Shown: positions 35,165 to 44,171, counted from the first letter of the stretch. The stretch is 64,000 bases of DNA from GCA-2737725 sp965229355 (GCA_965229355.1 OZ245869.1:2170001-2234000); one strand, 5' to 3'. Numbers and translations are program-made. The notes: generated from the letters alone by a model not told the origin.

Positions 35165-36457
35165 ATGGCCGTTCGTTATTTGAAAAAAGGCGCAGCTACC
35201 GAGCATAAAGCCGCCGATGAAGCCAAAGTCCGCGAGATCGTCACAGGCATCCTGGCCGATGTGCAAGCGCGCGGCGATGCTGCTGTGCGCGACCTATCGA
35301 AGAAGTTCGACAAGTTCGAAGCGCAAAGTTTCCGCATGACAGCGGCTGAAATCCAAGCGTGCGTTGATGCCTGCTCGGAAGAAACCATTAACGACATCAA
35401 GTTTGCGCAAACTCAAATCCGCCGTTTCGCTGAAGCGCAAAAAGCTGCGCTGAAAGATATCGAAATTGAAACGATCCCGGGCGTAAAGCTGGGCCACAAG
35501 AACATCCCGGTGAACAACGTGGGCTGCTATATCCCGGGTGGCCGTTATCCGATGGTAGCTTCCGCCCACATGAGCGTGCTGACCGCGCGCGTTGCTGGCT
35601 GCAAGCGCGTGATCGCCTGCACCCCGCCGACCAATGGCAAGCCGCACCCGGCGACCATCGCCGCCATGCACTTGGCAGGTGCAGATGAAATCTACCTGCT
35701 CGGTGGTGTGCAAGCCGTCGCTGCTATGGCCATCGGCACTGAAACCATTCAGCCCGTCGACATGATTGTTGGTCCTGGTAACTCATACGTCGCTGAAGCC
35801 AAGCGCCAATTGTACGGCCGCGTGGGCATCGACTTGTTCGCAGGCCCCACTGAAACGTTGGTCATCGCCGACGACACGGCTGACGGTGAAATGTGTGCAA
35901 CTGACTTGCTGGGCCAAGCTGAACACGGCCCAACCTCGCCGTCGATTTTGCTCACCACCTCGCAACGCGTGGCTGATGAGACCGTGAAAGAAGTGGCACG
36001 TCAGTTGACCATTCTGCCGACGGCTGATGTGGCCAGCGCCTCGTGGCGCGACTATGGCGATATCATCCTGTGCGACACCGACGACGAAATGGTGGCCGAA
36101 GCAGACCGTATTGCGTCGGAACACGTTGAAGTCTTGACCAAGAATCCGCGCTACTTCTTGGAAAAGATGACCAACTTCGGTGCAATGTTCCTGGGCAAAG
36201 AAACCAACGTTTCTTACGGCGACAAAGTGATCGGCACCAATCACACACTGCCCACCAATGGCGCTGCGCGCTACACCGGTGGTCTGTGGGTTGGCAAATT
36301 CATGAAGACCTGCACCTACCAACAAGTGACCGAAGAAGCTTCGGCCTTCGTGGGCGAGTACTGCTCACGCCTCTGCGCCATTGAAAACTTCTGGGGTCAT
36401 AAAGAACAAGCCGACTTGCGTGTGCGCCGTTACGGCGGCTTGAAAGCGGCTGAGTAG
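35165..36457 (+). CDS. Histidinol dehydrogenase family protein, probably catabolic paralog
   Basis: NAD- and zinc-dependent dehydrogenase of 430 residues. The HisD residues are kept: zinc ligands Gln251, His254 (LLGQAEHGP), Asp353 and His412, and catalytic Glu319-His320 (ASEHVEV). However, the motifs GGRYPMVASAHMSVL and TNHTLPT..ARYTGGLWVGKF fit HisD-like catabolic enzymes (for example sulfolactate dehydrogenase, HpsN) better than biosynthetic HisD. No other his gene is near; instead two further dehydrogenases follow on the same strand. The product is therefore probably an alcohol-to-acid dehydrogenase for an unknown hydroxylated compound. True HisD cannot be excluded. Confidence 0.85.
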   Translation: MAVRYLKKGAATEHKAADEAKVREIVTGILADVQARGDAAVRDLSKKFDKFEAQSFRMTAAEIQACVDACSEETINDIKFAQTQIRRFAEAQKAALKDIEIETIPGVKLGHKNIPVNNVGCYIPGGRYPMVASAHMSVLTARVAGCKRVIACTPPTNGKPHPATIAAMHLAGADEIYLLGGVQAVAAMAIGTETIQPVDMIVGPGNSYVAEAKRQLYGRVGIDLFAGPTETLVIADDTADGEMCATDLLGQAEHGPTSPSILLTTSQRVADETVKEVARQLTILPTADVASASWRDYGDIILCDTDDEMVAEADRIASEHVEVLTKNPRYFLEKMTNFGAMFLGKETNVSYGDKVIGTNHTLPTNGAARYTGGLWVGKFMKTCTYQQVTEEASAFVGEYCSRLCAIENFWGHKEQADLRVRRYGGLKAAE

Positions 36458-36470
36458 TTCGTACACGGCA

Positions 36471-37442
36471 ATGGCGGCTTCATCTGAACCTCACGTGTTG
36501 CCGCCTATTGCTGTTGTCGGCGCCGGTCTTGTCGGCGCTGGCTGGGCCATCGTCTTCGCGCGGGCGGGGTACCCTGTCCGCGTGTACGATGAAGTGCCCA
36601 AGGTTCGCGATAGCGTCATGCCGCTGATTGCGGGCAACCTCAAAGACCTCAAATCATTTCATCTGATCGCCGAAGCGCCCGAACATGTTTTAGGCCGCAT
36701 CACTGTGCACGCTGACTTGGCCGAAGCCGTAGATGGTGTGGCCTATGTGCAAGAGTCGGTATTTGAAACGGTGCCGGTGAAAACCAAAGTTTACGCGGCG
36801 CTCGATCAAGCCGTGCCCGCAGGCGTGCCGATTGGCAGTTCATCGTCGGGTATTCCTGCTTCTGCTTTCACGGGAAACTGTAAGACCCGCGAGCGCATGA
36901 TGATCTCGCATCCGGTCAACCCGCCGTACTTGGTGCCGTTGGTAGAGTTGGTGCCAGCGCCTTGGACGGATGCGAAACACGTCGATGCGGTGTTTGAATT
37001 GATGAAAGCCGTGGGCCAAGAACCCATTCGCATTACCAAAGAAGTCGAAGGCTTCGTGCTGAACCGTTTGCAAGGCGCGCTGCTGAACGAAGCCTGGGCT
37101 TTGTTCAAAGAAGGTTACGCCTCAGCTGAGGATATCGACAAAACAGTGTCAGCGGGTTTGGGTTTGCGCTGGTCCTTTATGGGGCCGTTCGAGACCATTG
37201 ATCTGAATGCGCCTGCCGGTGTGGCCGACTATGCCAAACGCTTAGGGCCGCTGTATCACAGCGTTGCCGAATCACGCCGCGAACCCAAGGCTTGGGATAA
37301 GGACTTGATCGAAAAGGTTGAAGCCGAGCGCCGCGAACATTTAAAAGCATCTGAACTGGATGAGCGTCGGGCTTGGCGTGATCGTCGCCTCATGGCGTTG
37401 ATTGCCAGCAAAGCCAAGGCGGCAAAGGATTTGGGATCATGA
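36471..37442 (+). CDS. 3-hydroxyacyl-CoA dehydrogenase family / lambda-crystallin-like
   Basis: NAD-dependent dehydrogenase of 323 residues. N-terminal Rossmann motif VVGAGLVGAGWAIVFARAG, then the catalytic region with ISHPVNPPYLVPLVELVPAP and EVEGFVLNRLQGALLNEAW. The NPPYLVPLVE form is that of lambda-crystallin/L-gulonate 3-dehydrogenase and carnitine dehydrogenase rather than fatty-acid enzymes. It starts 13 bases after the HisD-family gene and overlaps the SDR gene by four bases, so the three are one operon. The substrate is probably a beta-hydroxy acid. Confidence 0.9.
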   Translation: MAASSEPHVLPPIAVVGAGLVGAGWAIVFARAGYPVRVYDEVPKVRDSVMPLIAGNLKDLKSFHLIAEAPEHVLGRITVHADLAEAVDGVAYVQESVFETVPVKTKVYAALDQAVPAGVPIGSSSSGIPASAFTGNCKTRERMMISHPVNPPYLVPLVELVPAPWTDAKHVDAVFELMKAVGQEPIRITKEVEGFVLNRLQGALLNEAWALFKEGYASAEDIDKTVSAGLGLRWSFMGPFETIDLNAPAGVADYAKRLGPLYHSVAESRREPKAWDKDLIEKVEAERREHLKASELDERRAWRDRRLMALIASKAKAAKDLGS

Positions 37443-38203
37443 GTGCTGAAAGCGTTGCGAAGCTGTTTGATCTGACCGGTCAGCGCGCGCTGATTACCGG
37501 TGGTTCAAAAGGCATTGGCTTGGGCTGCTCGCAACTGCTTGCTGATGCTGGGGCTGAAGTGATCATCGTTGGTCGTGGCGCTGCCGAGTTGGATGAAGCC
37601 GTGAAATCGGTTCAAGCTAAAGGCGGCAAGGCGCAAGGCATCGCGTGCGATGTCACCAAGACCGATCAAGTGCGTAAAGTTTTGGGCGGTTTGGATATTC
37701 ATATCCTGGTGAACAACGCGGGCACGAACATCCCCGAGCCGTATGTGAACGTGACCGAAGAGCACTTTGATACGATCTTTAATATCAACGTGCGTGCGGC
37801 TTTTTTTGTGGCGCAAACTGTAGCGGCCCGGATGCTCGAAAAGAGCTTGAAGGGCAGTATCATCAATATGTCATCCCAAATGGGCCATGTGGCGTCACCC
37901 AATCGCACGGTCTATTGCGCCTCGAAACACGCGATTGAAGGCCTGACCAAAGCCATGGCCGTGGAGTTGGCGCCCAAAGGTATTCGCGTGAACACCGTAG
38001 CTCCGACGTTCATTGAAACGCCGATGACCAAGCCGTTTTTTGAAAAGCCTGGCTTTAAAGACTTCGTGTTGAACAAAATCGCGCTGGGTCGTTTGGGCGA
38101 CATTCAAGATGTCGCAGCAGCGGTGCTGTACCTAGCATCGCCTGCGTCAGCGATGATTACCGGCTCTTGCATCAAAGTCGATGGCGGCTGGACTGCCCAC
38201 TAG
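37439..38203 (+). CDS. Short-chain dehydrogenase/reductase
   Basis: Classical SDR of 254 residues. Cofactor motif TGGSKGIGLGC, NNAG (VNNAGTNIP), catalytic Ser in INMSSQMG and the YCASK pair. The C-terminal MITGSCIKVDGGWTAH is standard. An Asn-Ala-Gly segment with the following Thr-Asn suits polyol or gluconate-type substrates, but this is weak. It is the last of three dehydrogenase genes that appear to act on one compound through successive oxidations. Confidence 0.93.
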   Translation: MSAESVAKLFDLTGQRALITGGSKGIGLGCSQLLADAGAEVIIVGRGAAELDEAVKSVQAKGGKAQGIACDVTKTDQVRKVLGGLDIHILVNNAGTNIPEPYVNVTEEHFDTIFNINVRAAFFVAQTVAARMLEKSLKGSIINMSSQMGHVASPNRTVYCASKHAIEGLTKAMAVELAPKGIRVNTVAPTFIETPMTKPFFEKPGFKDFVLNKIALGRLGDIQDVAAAVLYLASPASAMITGSCIKVDGGWTAH

Positions 38204-38215
38204 AATTTATTGAAT

Positions 38216-38797
38216 TTACGCGTGTCCTGCGTCTGCTGAGAGCAGATGTGGGCTGATGCCGATCTTGGCCAGCACGCGCTCCCACTTCAGCTCGAACTCT
38301 TCCGAGAACAGCAACGCTTCATCGGCGGGAATATTCAGCCAGGCGTTTTGCTTAATCTCTTCATCCAACTGCCCGCGGCCCCAGCCGGAATAACCCAGCG
38401 CCAACAAACTGGCTTTGGGGCCTTCGCCGGTTGCGATATCGCGCAGAATTTCGGTCGTGGCGCTGAGGCAGATTTCAGAATCAACTTTCAGTGTGCCTTT
38501 GCGATCATAATCAGATGAGTGCAGCACAAAGCCACGGGCGGTTTCCACAGGTCCGCCGCGATGAACCTGAATTTTGTCGCACGGCAAAGTGGTGTCGATG
38601 CCAAGCTGGGTCAGAATCTCCGGCAGCTTCACATCCTTCATGGGCTTATTGACGATCAGGCCCATCGCACCTTCAGCAGAATGTGCGCACAAATAGATCA
38701 CCGTGCGTTCAAAGCGCGGGTCAGCCATGTTGGGCATGGCGGCAAGGAATTGCCCGACCAAATAACCTGATTCAGAATCGCGTTTTGACGATGCCAT
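38216..38797 (-). CDS. YqgE/AlgH family protein
   Basis: Cytoplasmic protein of 193 residues in the UPF0301 (AlgH/YqgE) family. Conserved segments: LVGQFLAAMPNMADPRFERT, AMGLIVNKPM, and RGGPVETARGFVLH, with GYSGWGRGQLDEEI near the end. Its molecular role is unsettled; in Pseudomonas AlgH influences alginate regulation. It converges with the SDR gene and is divergent from the peroxiredoxin gene across 67 bases. Confidence 0.93.
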   Translation of the reverse strand: MASSKRDSESGYLVGQFLAAMPNMADPRFERTVIYLCAHSAEGAMGLIVNKPMKDVKLPEILTQLGIDTTLPCDKIQVHRGGPVETARGFVLHSSDYDRKGTLKVDSEICLSATTEILRDIATGEGPKASLLALGYSGWGRGQLDEEIKQNAWLNIPADEALLFSEEFELKWERVLAKIGISPHLLSADAGHA

Positions 38798-38864
38798 GGC
38801 TAAAAAATGATCTTATCTTTATGGCAACGCAAGACTTGAAATCGCATCACACAAAATTGCCCCA

Positions 38865-39356
38865 ATGACAATTCAGCCCGGCGATCTGTTGCCCAACGTG
38901 GCCGTTCAAATATCCAACGGTTCTGCACCGCAGGATGTTGCAGATGTTTCAATGGCAGATTATTGCGCCCACGGCACGACCGTTCTTTTTGCGGTGCCAG
39001 GGGCGTTCACCCCGGCGTGTTCGGCGCGGCATCTGCCGGGCTTCTTGGATCATGCGGCCGCCTTAAAAGCTAAGGGCGTCGACCGTATTGCCTGCATTGC
39101 GGTGAACGATGCGTTCGTGATGCAGGCGTGGTGCCGTGTGAACCAGGCGTGTGGAAAAATCGATATTCTGGCGGACGGGAATGCACTTTTTGCAAAAGCG
39201 GTTGGTCTTTTCAGTGATGCCTCGGCCTGGGGGATGGGCGTGCGCTCGCGACGCTATGCCATGATTATCAAAGACGGCGCTGTGCAGGACTTATTCGTCG
39301 ATCCGCCAGGTGCGTTTGAAGTGTCCGCCGCACAGCACGTGTTGAAGCACTTATAA
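38865..39356 (+). CDS. Peroxiredoxin, Prx5/hybrid-Prx type
   Basis: Thiol peroxidase of 163 residues that reduces hydroperoxides. The peroxidatic cysteine is Cys52 in PGAFTPACSARHLPGF, the Prx5 signature. Further cysteines (Cys34 and two later ones in MQAWCRVNQACGK) could resolve the disulfide. The C-terminal half is FVDPPGAFEVSAAQHVLKHL. Transcribed alone, ending one base before the rnhA stop on the other strand. Confidence 0.94.
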   Translation: MTIQPGDLLPNVAVQISNGSAPQDVADVSMADYCAHGTTVLFAVPGAFTPACSARHLPGFLDHAAALKAKGVDRIACIAVNDAFVMQAWCRVNQACGKIDILADGNALFAKAVGLFSDASAWGMGVRSRRYAMIIKDGAVQDLFVDPPGAFEVSAAQHVLKHL

Positions 39357-39357
39357 C

Positions 39358-39798
39358 TTAGCGGCCGTATTTCAGTTTCTCGACTTCACGGCGTGCCAGT
39401 TCATCAACACGTTCGTTTTCGGTGTGGCCATCGTGGCCACGCACCCATTTCCACTCGATCTGATGTTGCGCGCGCAAGGCATCCAGTTCTTGCCACAGGT
39501 CGACGTTTTTCACCGGCTTCTTATCGGCGGTGCGCCAGTTGCGCTTTTTCCAACCGTGAATCCACTCGGTGATACCTTTTTGAACGTACTGGCTATCTGT
39601 TGTTACCGTCACGTCGCAAGGTCGGCTGAGGGCGCGTAAGCCTTCGATCACCGCTTTCATTTCCATGCGGTTGTTGGTGGTGTTGGGTTCGCCGCCGCTG
39701 AGTTCTCTCTCAGTGCCGTTGAAGCGCAGCAATGCGCCCCAACCGCCAGGGCCGGGGTTGCCTGAACATGCGCCGTCGGTGAACAGTTCAACTTCCAT
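39358..39798 (-). CDS. rnhA: Ribonuclease HI
   Basis: Ribonuclease of 146 residues that removes RNA from RNA-DNA hybrids. The carboxylate set is intact: Asp8 (FTDGACSGNPGPGGWG), Glu46 (NRMEMKAV), Asp68 (TTDSQYV) and the Asp in NERVDELAR, with the metal-assisting His in VRGHDGHTEN. Five bases after thrB and in the order ispH-thrB-rnhA, a common alphaproteobacterial arrangement. Confidence 0.97.
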   Translation of the reverse strand: MEVELFTDGACSGNPGPGGWGALLRFNGTERELSGGEPNTTNNRMEMKAVIEGLRALSRPCDVTVTTDSQYVQKGITEWIHGWKKRNWRTADKKPVKNVDLWQELDALRAQHQIEWKWVRGHDGHTENERVDELARREVEKLKYGR

Positions 39799-39803
39799 GG
39801 CGT

Positions 39804-40769
39804 TTAATTAAGCCCGTAAGCTGAGATGCCCGTGACGTCGCGATGGAATTTCAGTTTCCGCAAATACTCGCGCGGGTCTTTGGGTTTTACTAAAGCGCCT
39901 GCCGGTGTGTTGACCCAATCATAAAGACGCGTGAGGAGGAAGCGCACCGCGCTACCGCGCGCTAAAACAGGCAGCGCTTGTTTCTCTTCCGCACTTAACG
40001 GACGCACGCTTTCATAACCTGCAAACAACTTCGCGGCTTTGGTCACGTTCAACGCGCCGTCAGGCTCGAAGCACCAAGCGTTCAAGCAGATGGCAAGGTC
40101 GTAGGCCAGGAAGTCGGTGCACGCAAAATAGAAGTCGATGAGCCCAGAGCACGCTTTGCCTAGGAAGAATACGTTATCGGGAAATGCATCGGCGTGAATG
40201 ACGCCAGTGGGCAACGACTTTGGCCAAACTTTTGTCAGTTCAATCAGTTCACCGGCAATCAGGTTCGATAAACCCGCTTCGACATTCTGTGCTGCCGATG
40301 GATCAATTTTATCGAACAGTGTTTTCCAGCCTTCGAGTGATAAGTTGTTGGCGCGGGTTTGCGGAAATGATTTTCCCGCCACGTGTAATTCGGCCAAGGC
40401 TTTGCCAAGTTCCAAGCAATGCCACGCTTCAATGCGGCGCGGCCACATGCCGTTTAAGAACGTAATGATCGCAGCCGGGCGGCCACTGAGTGTGCGTAGC
40501 GCCTTGCCGTCTTTCGCCATCACCGGCACCGGGCAGCGCACGCCGGTGCGTGCCAAGTGTTCCATCAGATCGATAAAGAACGGCAGTTCCGCCGGGTTCA
40601 CACGCTTTTCGTACAGCGTGAGGATGTAGGGGCCTTTGGTGGTCTGCAAAAGATAGTTGGAATTCTCAACGCCTTCGGCAATGCCCTTGCAGCCGACAAC
40701 GTCACCAATGTCATACGCTGCAACAAACGCATTCAACTCGTCGTCGGCAACTTCTGTGTAAACCGCCAT
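39804..40769 (-). CDS. thrB: Homoserine kinase, APH-fold type
   Basis: Kinase of 321 residues phosphorylating homoserine, of the aminoglycoside-phosphotransferase fold found in alphaproteobacteria. The catalytic loop is GVIHADAFPDNVFF and the metal Asp is in SGLIDFYFACTDFLAYDLAI. N-terminal AVYTEVADDELNAFVAAYDI is typical. Its product is the substrate of ThrC (32342-33742). It follows ispH by 12 bases. Confidence 0.95.
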   Translation of the reverse strand: MAVYTEVADDELNAFVAAYDIGDVVGCKGIAEGVENSNYLLQTTKGPYILTLYEKRVNPAELPFFIDLMEHLARTGVRCPVPVMAKDGKALRTLSGRPAAIITFLNGMWPRRIEAWHCLELGKALAELHVAGKSFPQTRANNLSLEGWKTLFDKIDPSAAQNVEAGLSNLIAGELIELTKVWPKSLPTGVIHADAFPDNVFFLGKACSGLIDFYFACTDFLAYDLAICLNAWCFEPDGALNVTKAAKLFAGYESVRPLSAEEKQALPVLARGSAVRFLLTRLYDWVNTPAGALVKPKDPREYLRKLKFHRDVTGISAYGLN

Positions 40770-40781
40770 CCGCCCCGCGCC

Positions 40782-41735
40782 CTAACTGTTCAAGATACGC
40801 GGCAAGCTGAACTTCACCGTCTCTTCGGTGACAGTCACTTGCTCGACGGTGACATCAAATTTTTGTTTTGCTGTCGCGATGACGTCTTCCACCAGCACTT
40901 CCGGCGCCGAGGCACCTGCGGTCACACCCAACACAGAGCCGGGCTTTAAGCGCTCCCACGGAATACTGGACGCTTGTTCGACCAAGAACGCATCCGCACA
41001 ACCTTCGCGCTGCGCCACTTCTACCAAGCGATTAGAGTTCGATGAATTGGGCGCGCCAATCACCACAAACGCATCGCACTTTTTTGCCATGGCTTTCACA
41101 GCATTTTGGCGGTTGGTCGTAGCGTAGCAAATGTCTTCTTTGCGCGGCGCCGAGATTTCCGGGAAGCGTTTGCGCAACGCTGCGATGATCTCAGTCGTGT
41201 CATCGACTGACAGCGTGGTCTGCGTCACGAAGGCCAATTGCGCGCCTGCGGGCGGGTTCACGCGCTCAACATCAGCCACAGTTTCAATCAGCGTCATGGT
41301 GCCTGGTTCCACTTGGCCCATGGTCCCAATCACCTCGGGGTGGCGGGCATGGCCGATCAGGAAGATGTGCTTTCCTGCCGCAGCGTGGCGTTCGGCTTCA
41401 ACGTGGACTTTGCTGACCAAGGGGCAGGTGGCATCGACGTAGACGAGTTTTCGCGATTCCGCTTCCGCCGGAACAGATTTTGGCACGCCGTGGGCTGAGA
41501 AAATCACAGGAACGTCGTCGGGCACTTCGTCTAATTCATCGACAAAGATCGCGCCCTTGGCTTTTAAGGCATCGACGACATGGCGGTTATGAACAATCTC
41601 GTGGCGCACATAGACGGGGGCGCCAAACTTTTCCAGGGCGCGCTCGACCACCAGAATCGCCCGGTCGACGCCTGCGCAAAACCCGCGCGGTGCAGCCAGC
41701 AAGATCGTCAGAGGGGGGCGAGAAATGGCGTTCAA
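40782..41735 (-). CDS. ispH: 4-hydroxy-3-methylbut-2-enyl diphosphate reductase
   Basis: Last enzyme of the MEP isoprenoid pathway, 317 residues, with a [4Fe-4S] cluster. Ligands Cys20 (APRGFCAGVDRA), Cys104 (DATCPLVSKVH) and Cys203 (EDICYATTNRQ) are in place, as are VGAPNSSNSNRL and the ASAPE segment near the C-terminus. First gene of the ispH-thrB-rnhA run. The 217 bases upstream, between it and the divergent lipoprotein gene, hold no motif I can name. Confidence 0.96.
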   Translation of the reverse strand: MNAISRPPLTILLAAPRGFCAGVDRAILVVERALEKFGAPVYVRHEIVHNRHVVDALKAKGAIFVDELDEVPDDVPVIFSAHGVPKSVPAEAESRKLVYVDATCPLVSKVHVEAERHAAAGKHIFLIGHARHPEVIGTMGQVEPGTMTLIETVADVERVNPPAGAQLAFVTQTTLSVDDTTEIIAALRKRFPEISAPRKEDICYATTNRQNAVKAMAKKCDAFVVIGAPNSSNSNRLVEVAQREGCADAFLVEQASSIPWERLKPGSVLGVTAGASAPEVLVEDVIATAKQKFDVTVEQVTVTEETVKFSLPRILNS

Positions 41736-41952
41736 GGGTACCGGTTAAAGCAATTGTGGCGGGCGTTCACCCAAAGCGACTTCGGTCTAGTGCGGGGGAC
41801 TTTCAGCGGATAAAGTGCCCGTCACGACGAAGCCCAGACGGGCGCACACATAGCAAATCCGTCCGGGCCGTAAAAGCCAAACACCAGGGTTTTCCACCTG
41901 TATTTGCAACGCTTTCGCCCTTTCCCTTCAAAATTCCGGATTTTGATCGCCT

Positions 41953-42480
41953 ATGAAACTCGTGTCTGTCGCTGGTGCTGTTGCGGTTCTGTCATTGGGG
42001 GCTTTGGCCCTGTCGGGGTGCGTCAATAATCAGGTGCCACCGTGCCCCGCTGTCCGGGTGGATAGCACCACGGCCCGCCTGACGCAGTTTAAAGAGGGGC
42101 CGGGCCGCGACATTACCGATGTGCAGTACCAGGCCGAGGTGATCTCGTACCAAGGCCAGTGCGACTACCGCGAAGATGGCGTGACGGTTGAGATGGATCT
42201 GGATTTCGCCATTGCCACAGGGGCCGCCGTGCAAAAGGGTGAGGCGTCGATCTATTACTTCGTGGCAGTCCCGCAGCTGTTCCCGAAGCCTGAGGGCAAG
42301 CGGGTGTTCCAGTTGAAAAAAGACTTACCTGCGACTCCGGGGGTCCGCGAACGGGTGCGCGAGAATGGCATTAAGGTTTTCATCCCCTTGAAGAAGGATG
42401 AACCCGGTGCGGCGTATGACGTCTATGTGGGCTTGCAACTGAACGATGCCCAGTTGGACTACAACCGGAGCCAGAAATAG
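41953..42480 (+). CDS. Lipoprotein of unknown function
   Basis: Protein of 175 residues with a lipobox signal (MKLVSVAGAVAVLSLGALALSGC, Cys23). The mature part holds a second and third Cys (PPCPAV and GQCDYRED) that could pair, and a beta-rich segment like a Transthyretin/Ig-type fold with ATGAAVQKGEASIYYFVAVP. I do not recognise a named family. It is transcribed alone just upstream of the glycine riboswitch; a short CCTGC/GCAGG hairpin (42508-42521) follows the gene. Confidence 0.75.
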   Translation: MKLVSVAGAVAVLSLGALALSGCVNNQVPPCPAVRVDSTTARLTQFKEGPGRDITDVQYQAEVISYQGQCDYREDGVTVEMDLDFAIATGAAVQKGEASIYYFVAVPQLFPKPEGKRVFQLKKDLPATPGVRERVRENGIKVFIPLKKDEPGAAYDVYVGLQLNDAQLDYNRSQK

Positions 42481-42711
42481 TCGGTTTGGGCTGTGGGGTG
42501 GTCAGTCCCTGCATTTGCAGGAAAATAGCAGGGCCGCGTGGGGGATTGTGGGGAGAAAGCCGTCATTTTGGCGGCCTGATTTTCCCCATACTCCACCGCT
42601 GATATCTGTGCGCCTGCACCTTCAAAGTTATCCACAAAAATCGGCGTGGGGCGACCCTTCCGCCGTTGACCTTGTACCGCACATAGACAAGAGTCCGCGC
42701 CTACCGTGCAA

Positions 42712-42922
42712 CCCCACGGAAGAGACCGCTCGCCCAGCTCTGCTGGTGATTTAAGAACGGCGCCGAAGGAGAAACCGCCTCCGGAAACTCTCAGGCAAAA
42801 GGACCGTGGGGAAAGTGGTACTCTGGAAAGCAGGCGCTACGTGTAAACGTGGCACCTCACCGAAGATGTAAGCTGAGGCGCGATATCCACCTCAGTGAAT
42901 CTTTCAGGTTCTCCGACAGAGG
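42712..42922 (+). ncRNA. Tandem glycine riboswitch
   Basis: Two glycine aptamers in series in the gcvT leader. Aptamer 1 runs 42712-42811 with P1 CCCCACGG/CCGTGGGG and the conserved core GCGCCGAAGGAG ... GGAAACTCTCAGGCAAAAGGACCG. Aptamer 2 runs about 42820-42922 with P1 CTCTG/CAGAG and the core CACCGAAGATGTAAGC ... GAATCTTTCAGGTTCTCCGACAG. The linker is eight bases. Such switches turn glycine-cleavage genes on when glycine is abundant. TTGACC at 42666 could be part of the promoter -35. Confidence 0.96.
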
Positions 42923-42936
42923 GGGGCGTTTGAGAC

Positions 42937-42957
42937 AGTCGGACTCTGAGTCTGACT
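42937..42957 (+). promoter_or_regulatory. Hairpin between riboswitch and gcvT, possible expression platform
   Basis: Eight-pair stem AGTCGGAC/GTCTGACT (one G-T) with loop TCTGA, fifteen bases after the second aptamer and about 35 before the gcvT start. No T tract follows, so control of translation or RNA stability is more likely than classical termination. Confidence 0.45.
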
Positions 42958-42992
42958 TAAGCTCAGGCGAACCCTCACACCCGGAGAAAACC

Positions 42993-44144
42993 TTGGCCGA
43001 TCACGCCGCTGGACCGATCAAAACCACACCGCTGAACGACCTGCACATTTCCTTAGGCGGAAAGATGGTGCCGTTTGCCGGGTACAGCATGCCGGTGAAT
43101 TACCAACTGGGCGTGCTGAAAGAACATCTGCACACGCGCGCGCAAGCGGGCTTGTTCGATGTCTCGCACATGGGCCAAGCCGAACTGATCGGCGAAGGTG
43201 TTGTCGAAGCGTTAGAGACGCTAATCCCCGGTGATATCAAAGCGCTGCAACCGGGCCGCATTCGGTATTCCACACTACTCACCGAGCAAGGCGGCATTAT
43301 CGATGACCTGATGGTCACACGCCCCGCCGAACCGAACAGCGATAACAAGTTGGTTCTGGTGGTAAACGCCGCCTGCAAAGACACCGACCTTGATCACATT
43401 GAACGCCGCTTGGCAGGCCGCGTGAAAGTGGTGCGCTTGACTGATCGCGCACTGCTCGCGTTGCAAGGCCCGTTGGCCGCGACCGTGCTCGCGCGCTTTG
43501 TGCCGGGCTGTGATGGCATGGTGTTTATGTCGAGCAAGGTGGATCAATTCAATTTGCCCGGTGGTGAAAAAGTAGACGTGCGTTTGTTCCGCTCGGGCTA
43601 CACCGGCGAAGACGGCTATGAAATCTCTATTCCGAACGACAAAGTTGTCGACGTTGCCAAAGCTTTATTAGACCAAGGCGAAGTACAGCCGATTGGTTTG
43701 GGTGCGCGTGACTCGTTGCGCTTAGAAGCAGGCTTGTGCTTGTACGGCAGCGATATCGACACCACCACAACGCCGATTGAAGCGAACCTGTCGTGGATCA
43801 TTTCGAAGCGCCGCAAGCTCGAAGGTGGTTTTCCGGGCGATCACAAGATCATCGAACAGATCAACACCGGCGCACCCAAACTGCGCGTCGGCATTAAGCC
43901 CGAAGGCCGTGCGCCTGCGCGGGCTCACACCGAAATTTTGAACGAAGACGGCCAGCCGATTGGCGAAATCACCTCTGGCGGTTTCGGCCCCAGCGTCAAT
44001 GGCCCGATTGCAATGGGTTACGTGAAGGCCGCTTACGCATCGCCCGGCACCAAAGTGCAGTTGGTGGTGCGTGGCCAAAGTTTACCGGCGCAAATCGTCA
44101 ACATGCCGTTCGCGCCACATCGCTACGCCAAAACCAAAGCCTAA
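42993..44144 (+). CDS. gcvT: Glycine cleavage system T protein (aminomethyltransferase)
   Basis: Transfers the methylene of the H-protein-bound aminomethyl group to tetrahydrofolate, releasing ammonia; 383 residues. The start is TTG at 42993 (GGAG six bases upstream); the frame is open further into the riboswitch but those codons overlap RNA structure. Conserved segments: GKMVPFAGYSMPVNY, LFDVSHMGQAEL, GYTGEDGYEISIP and GLGARDSLRLEAGLCLYG. First of four gcv genes, regulated by glycine through the tandem riboswitch upstream. Confidence 0.95.
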   Translation: MADHAAGPIKTTPLNDLHISLGGKMVPFAGYSMPVNYQLGVLKEHLHTRAQAGLFDVSHMGQAELIGEGVVEALETLIPGDIKALQPGRIRYSTLLTEQGGIIDDLMVTRPAEPNSDNKLVLVVNAACKDTDLDHIERRLAGRVKVVRLTDRALLALQGPLAATVLARFVPGCDGMVFMSSKVDQFNLPGGEKVDVRLFRSGYTGEDGYEISIPNDKVVDVAKALLDQGEVQPIGLGARDSLRLEAGLCLYGSDIDTTTTPIEANLSWIISKRRKLEGGFPGDHKIIEQINTGAPKLRVGIKPEGRAPARAHTEILNEDGQPIGEITSGGFGPSVNGPIAMGYVKAAYASPGTKVQLVVRGQSLPAQIVNMPFAPHRYAKTKA

Positions 44145-44171
44145 ATTTAGTTGAGATAAAGGAACACCATC

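Noticed and set aside
42628..42636. Isolated DnaA-box word TTATCCACA
   Set aside because: Single occurrence before the riboswitch with no second box or GANTC cluster nearby; likely chance.
42849..42992. GcvT start inside the riboswitch
   Set aside because: The bases belong to conserved aptamer structure; TTG at 42993 with GGAG fits the protein N-terminus.
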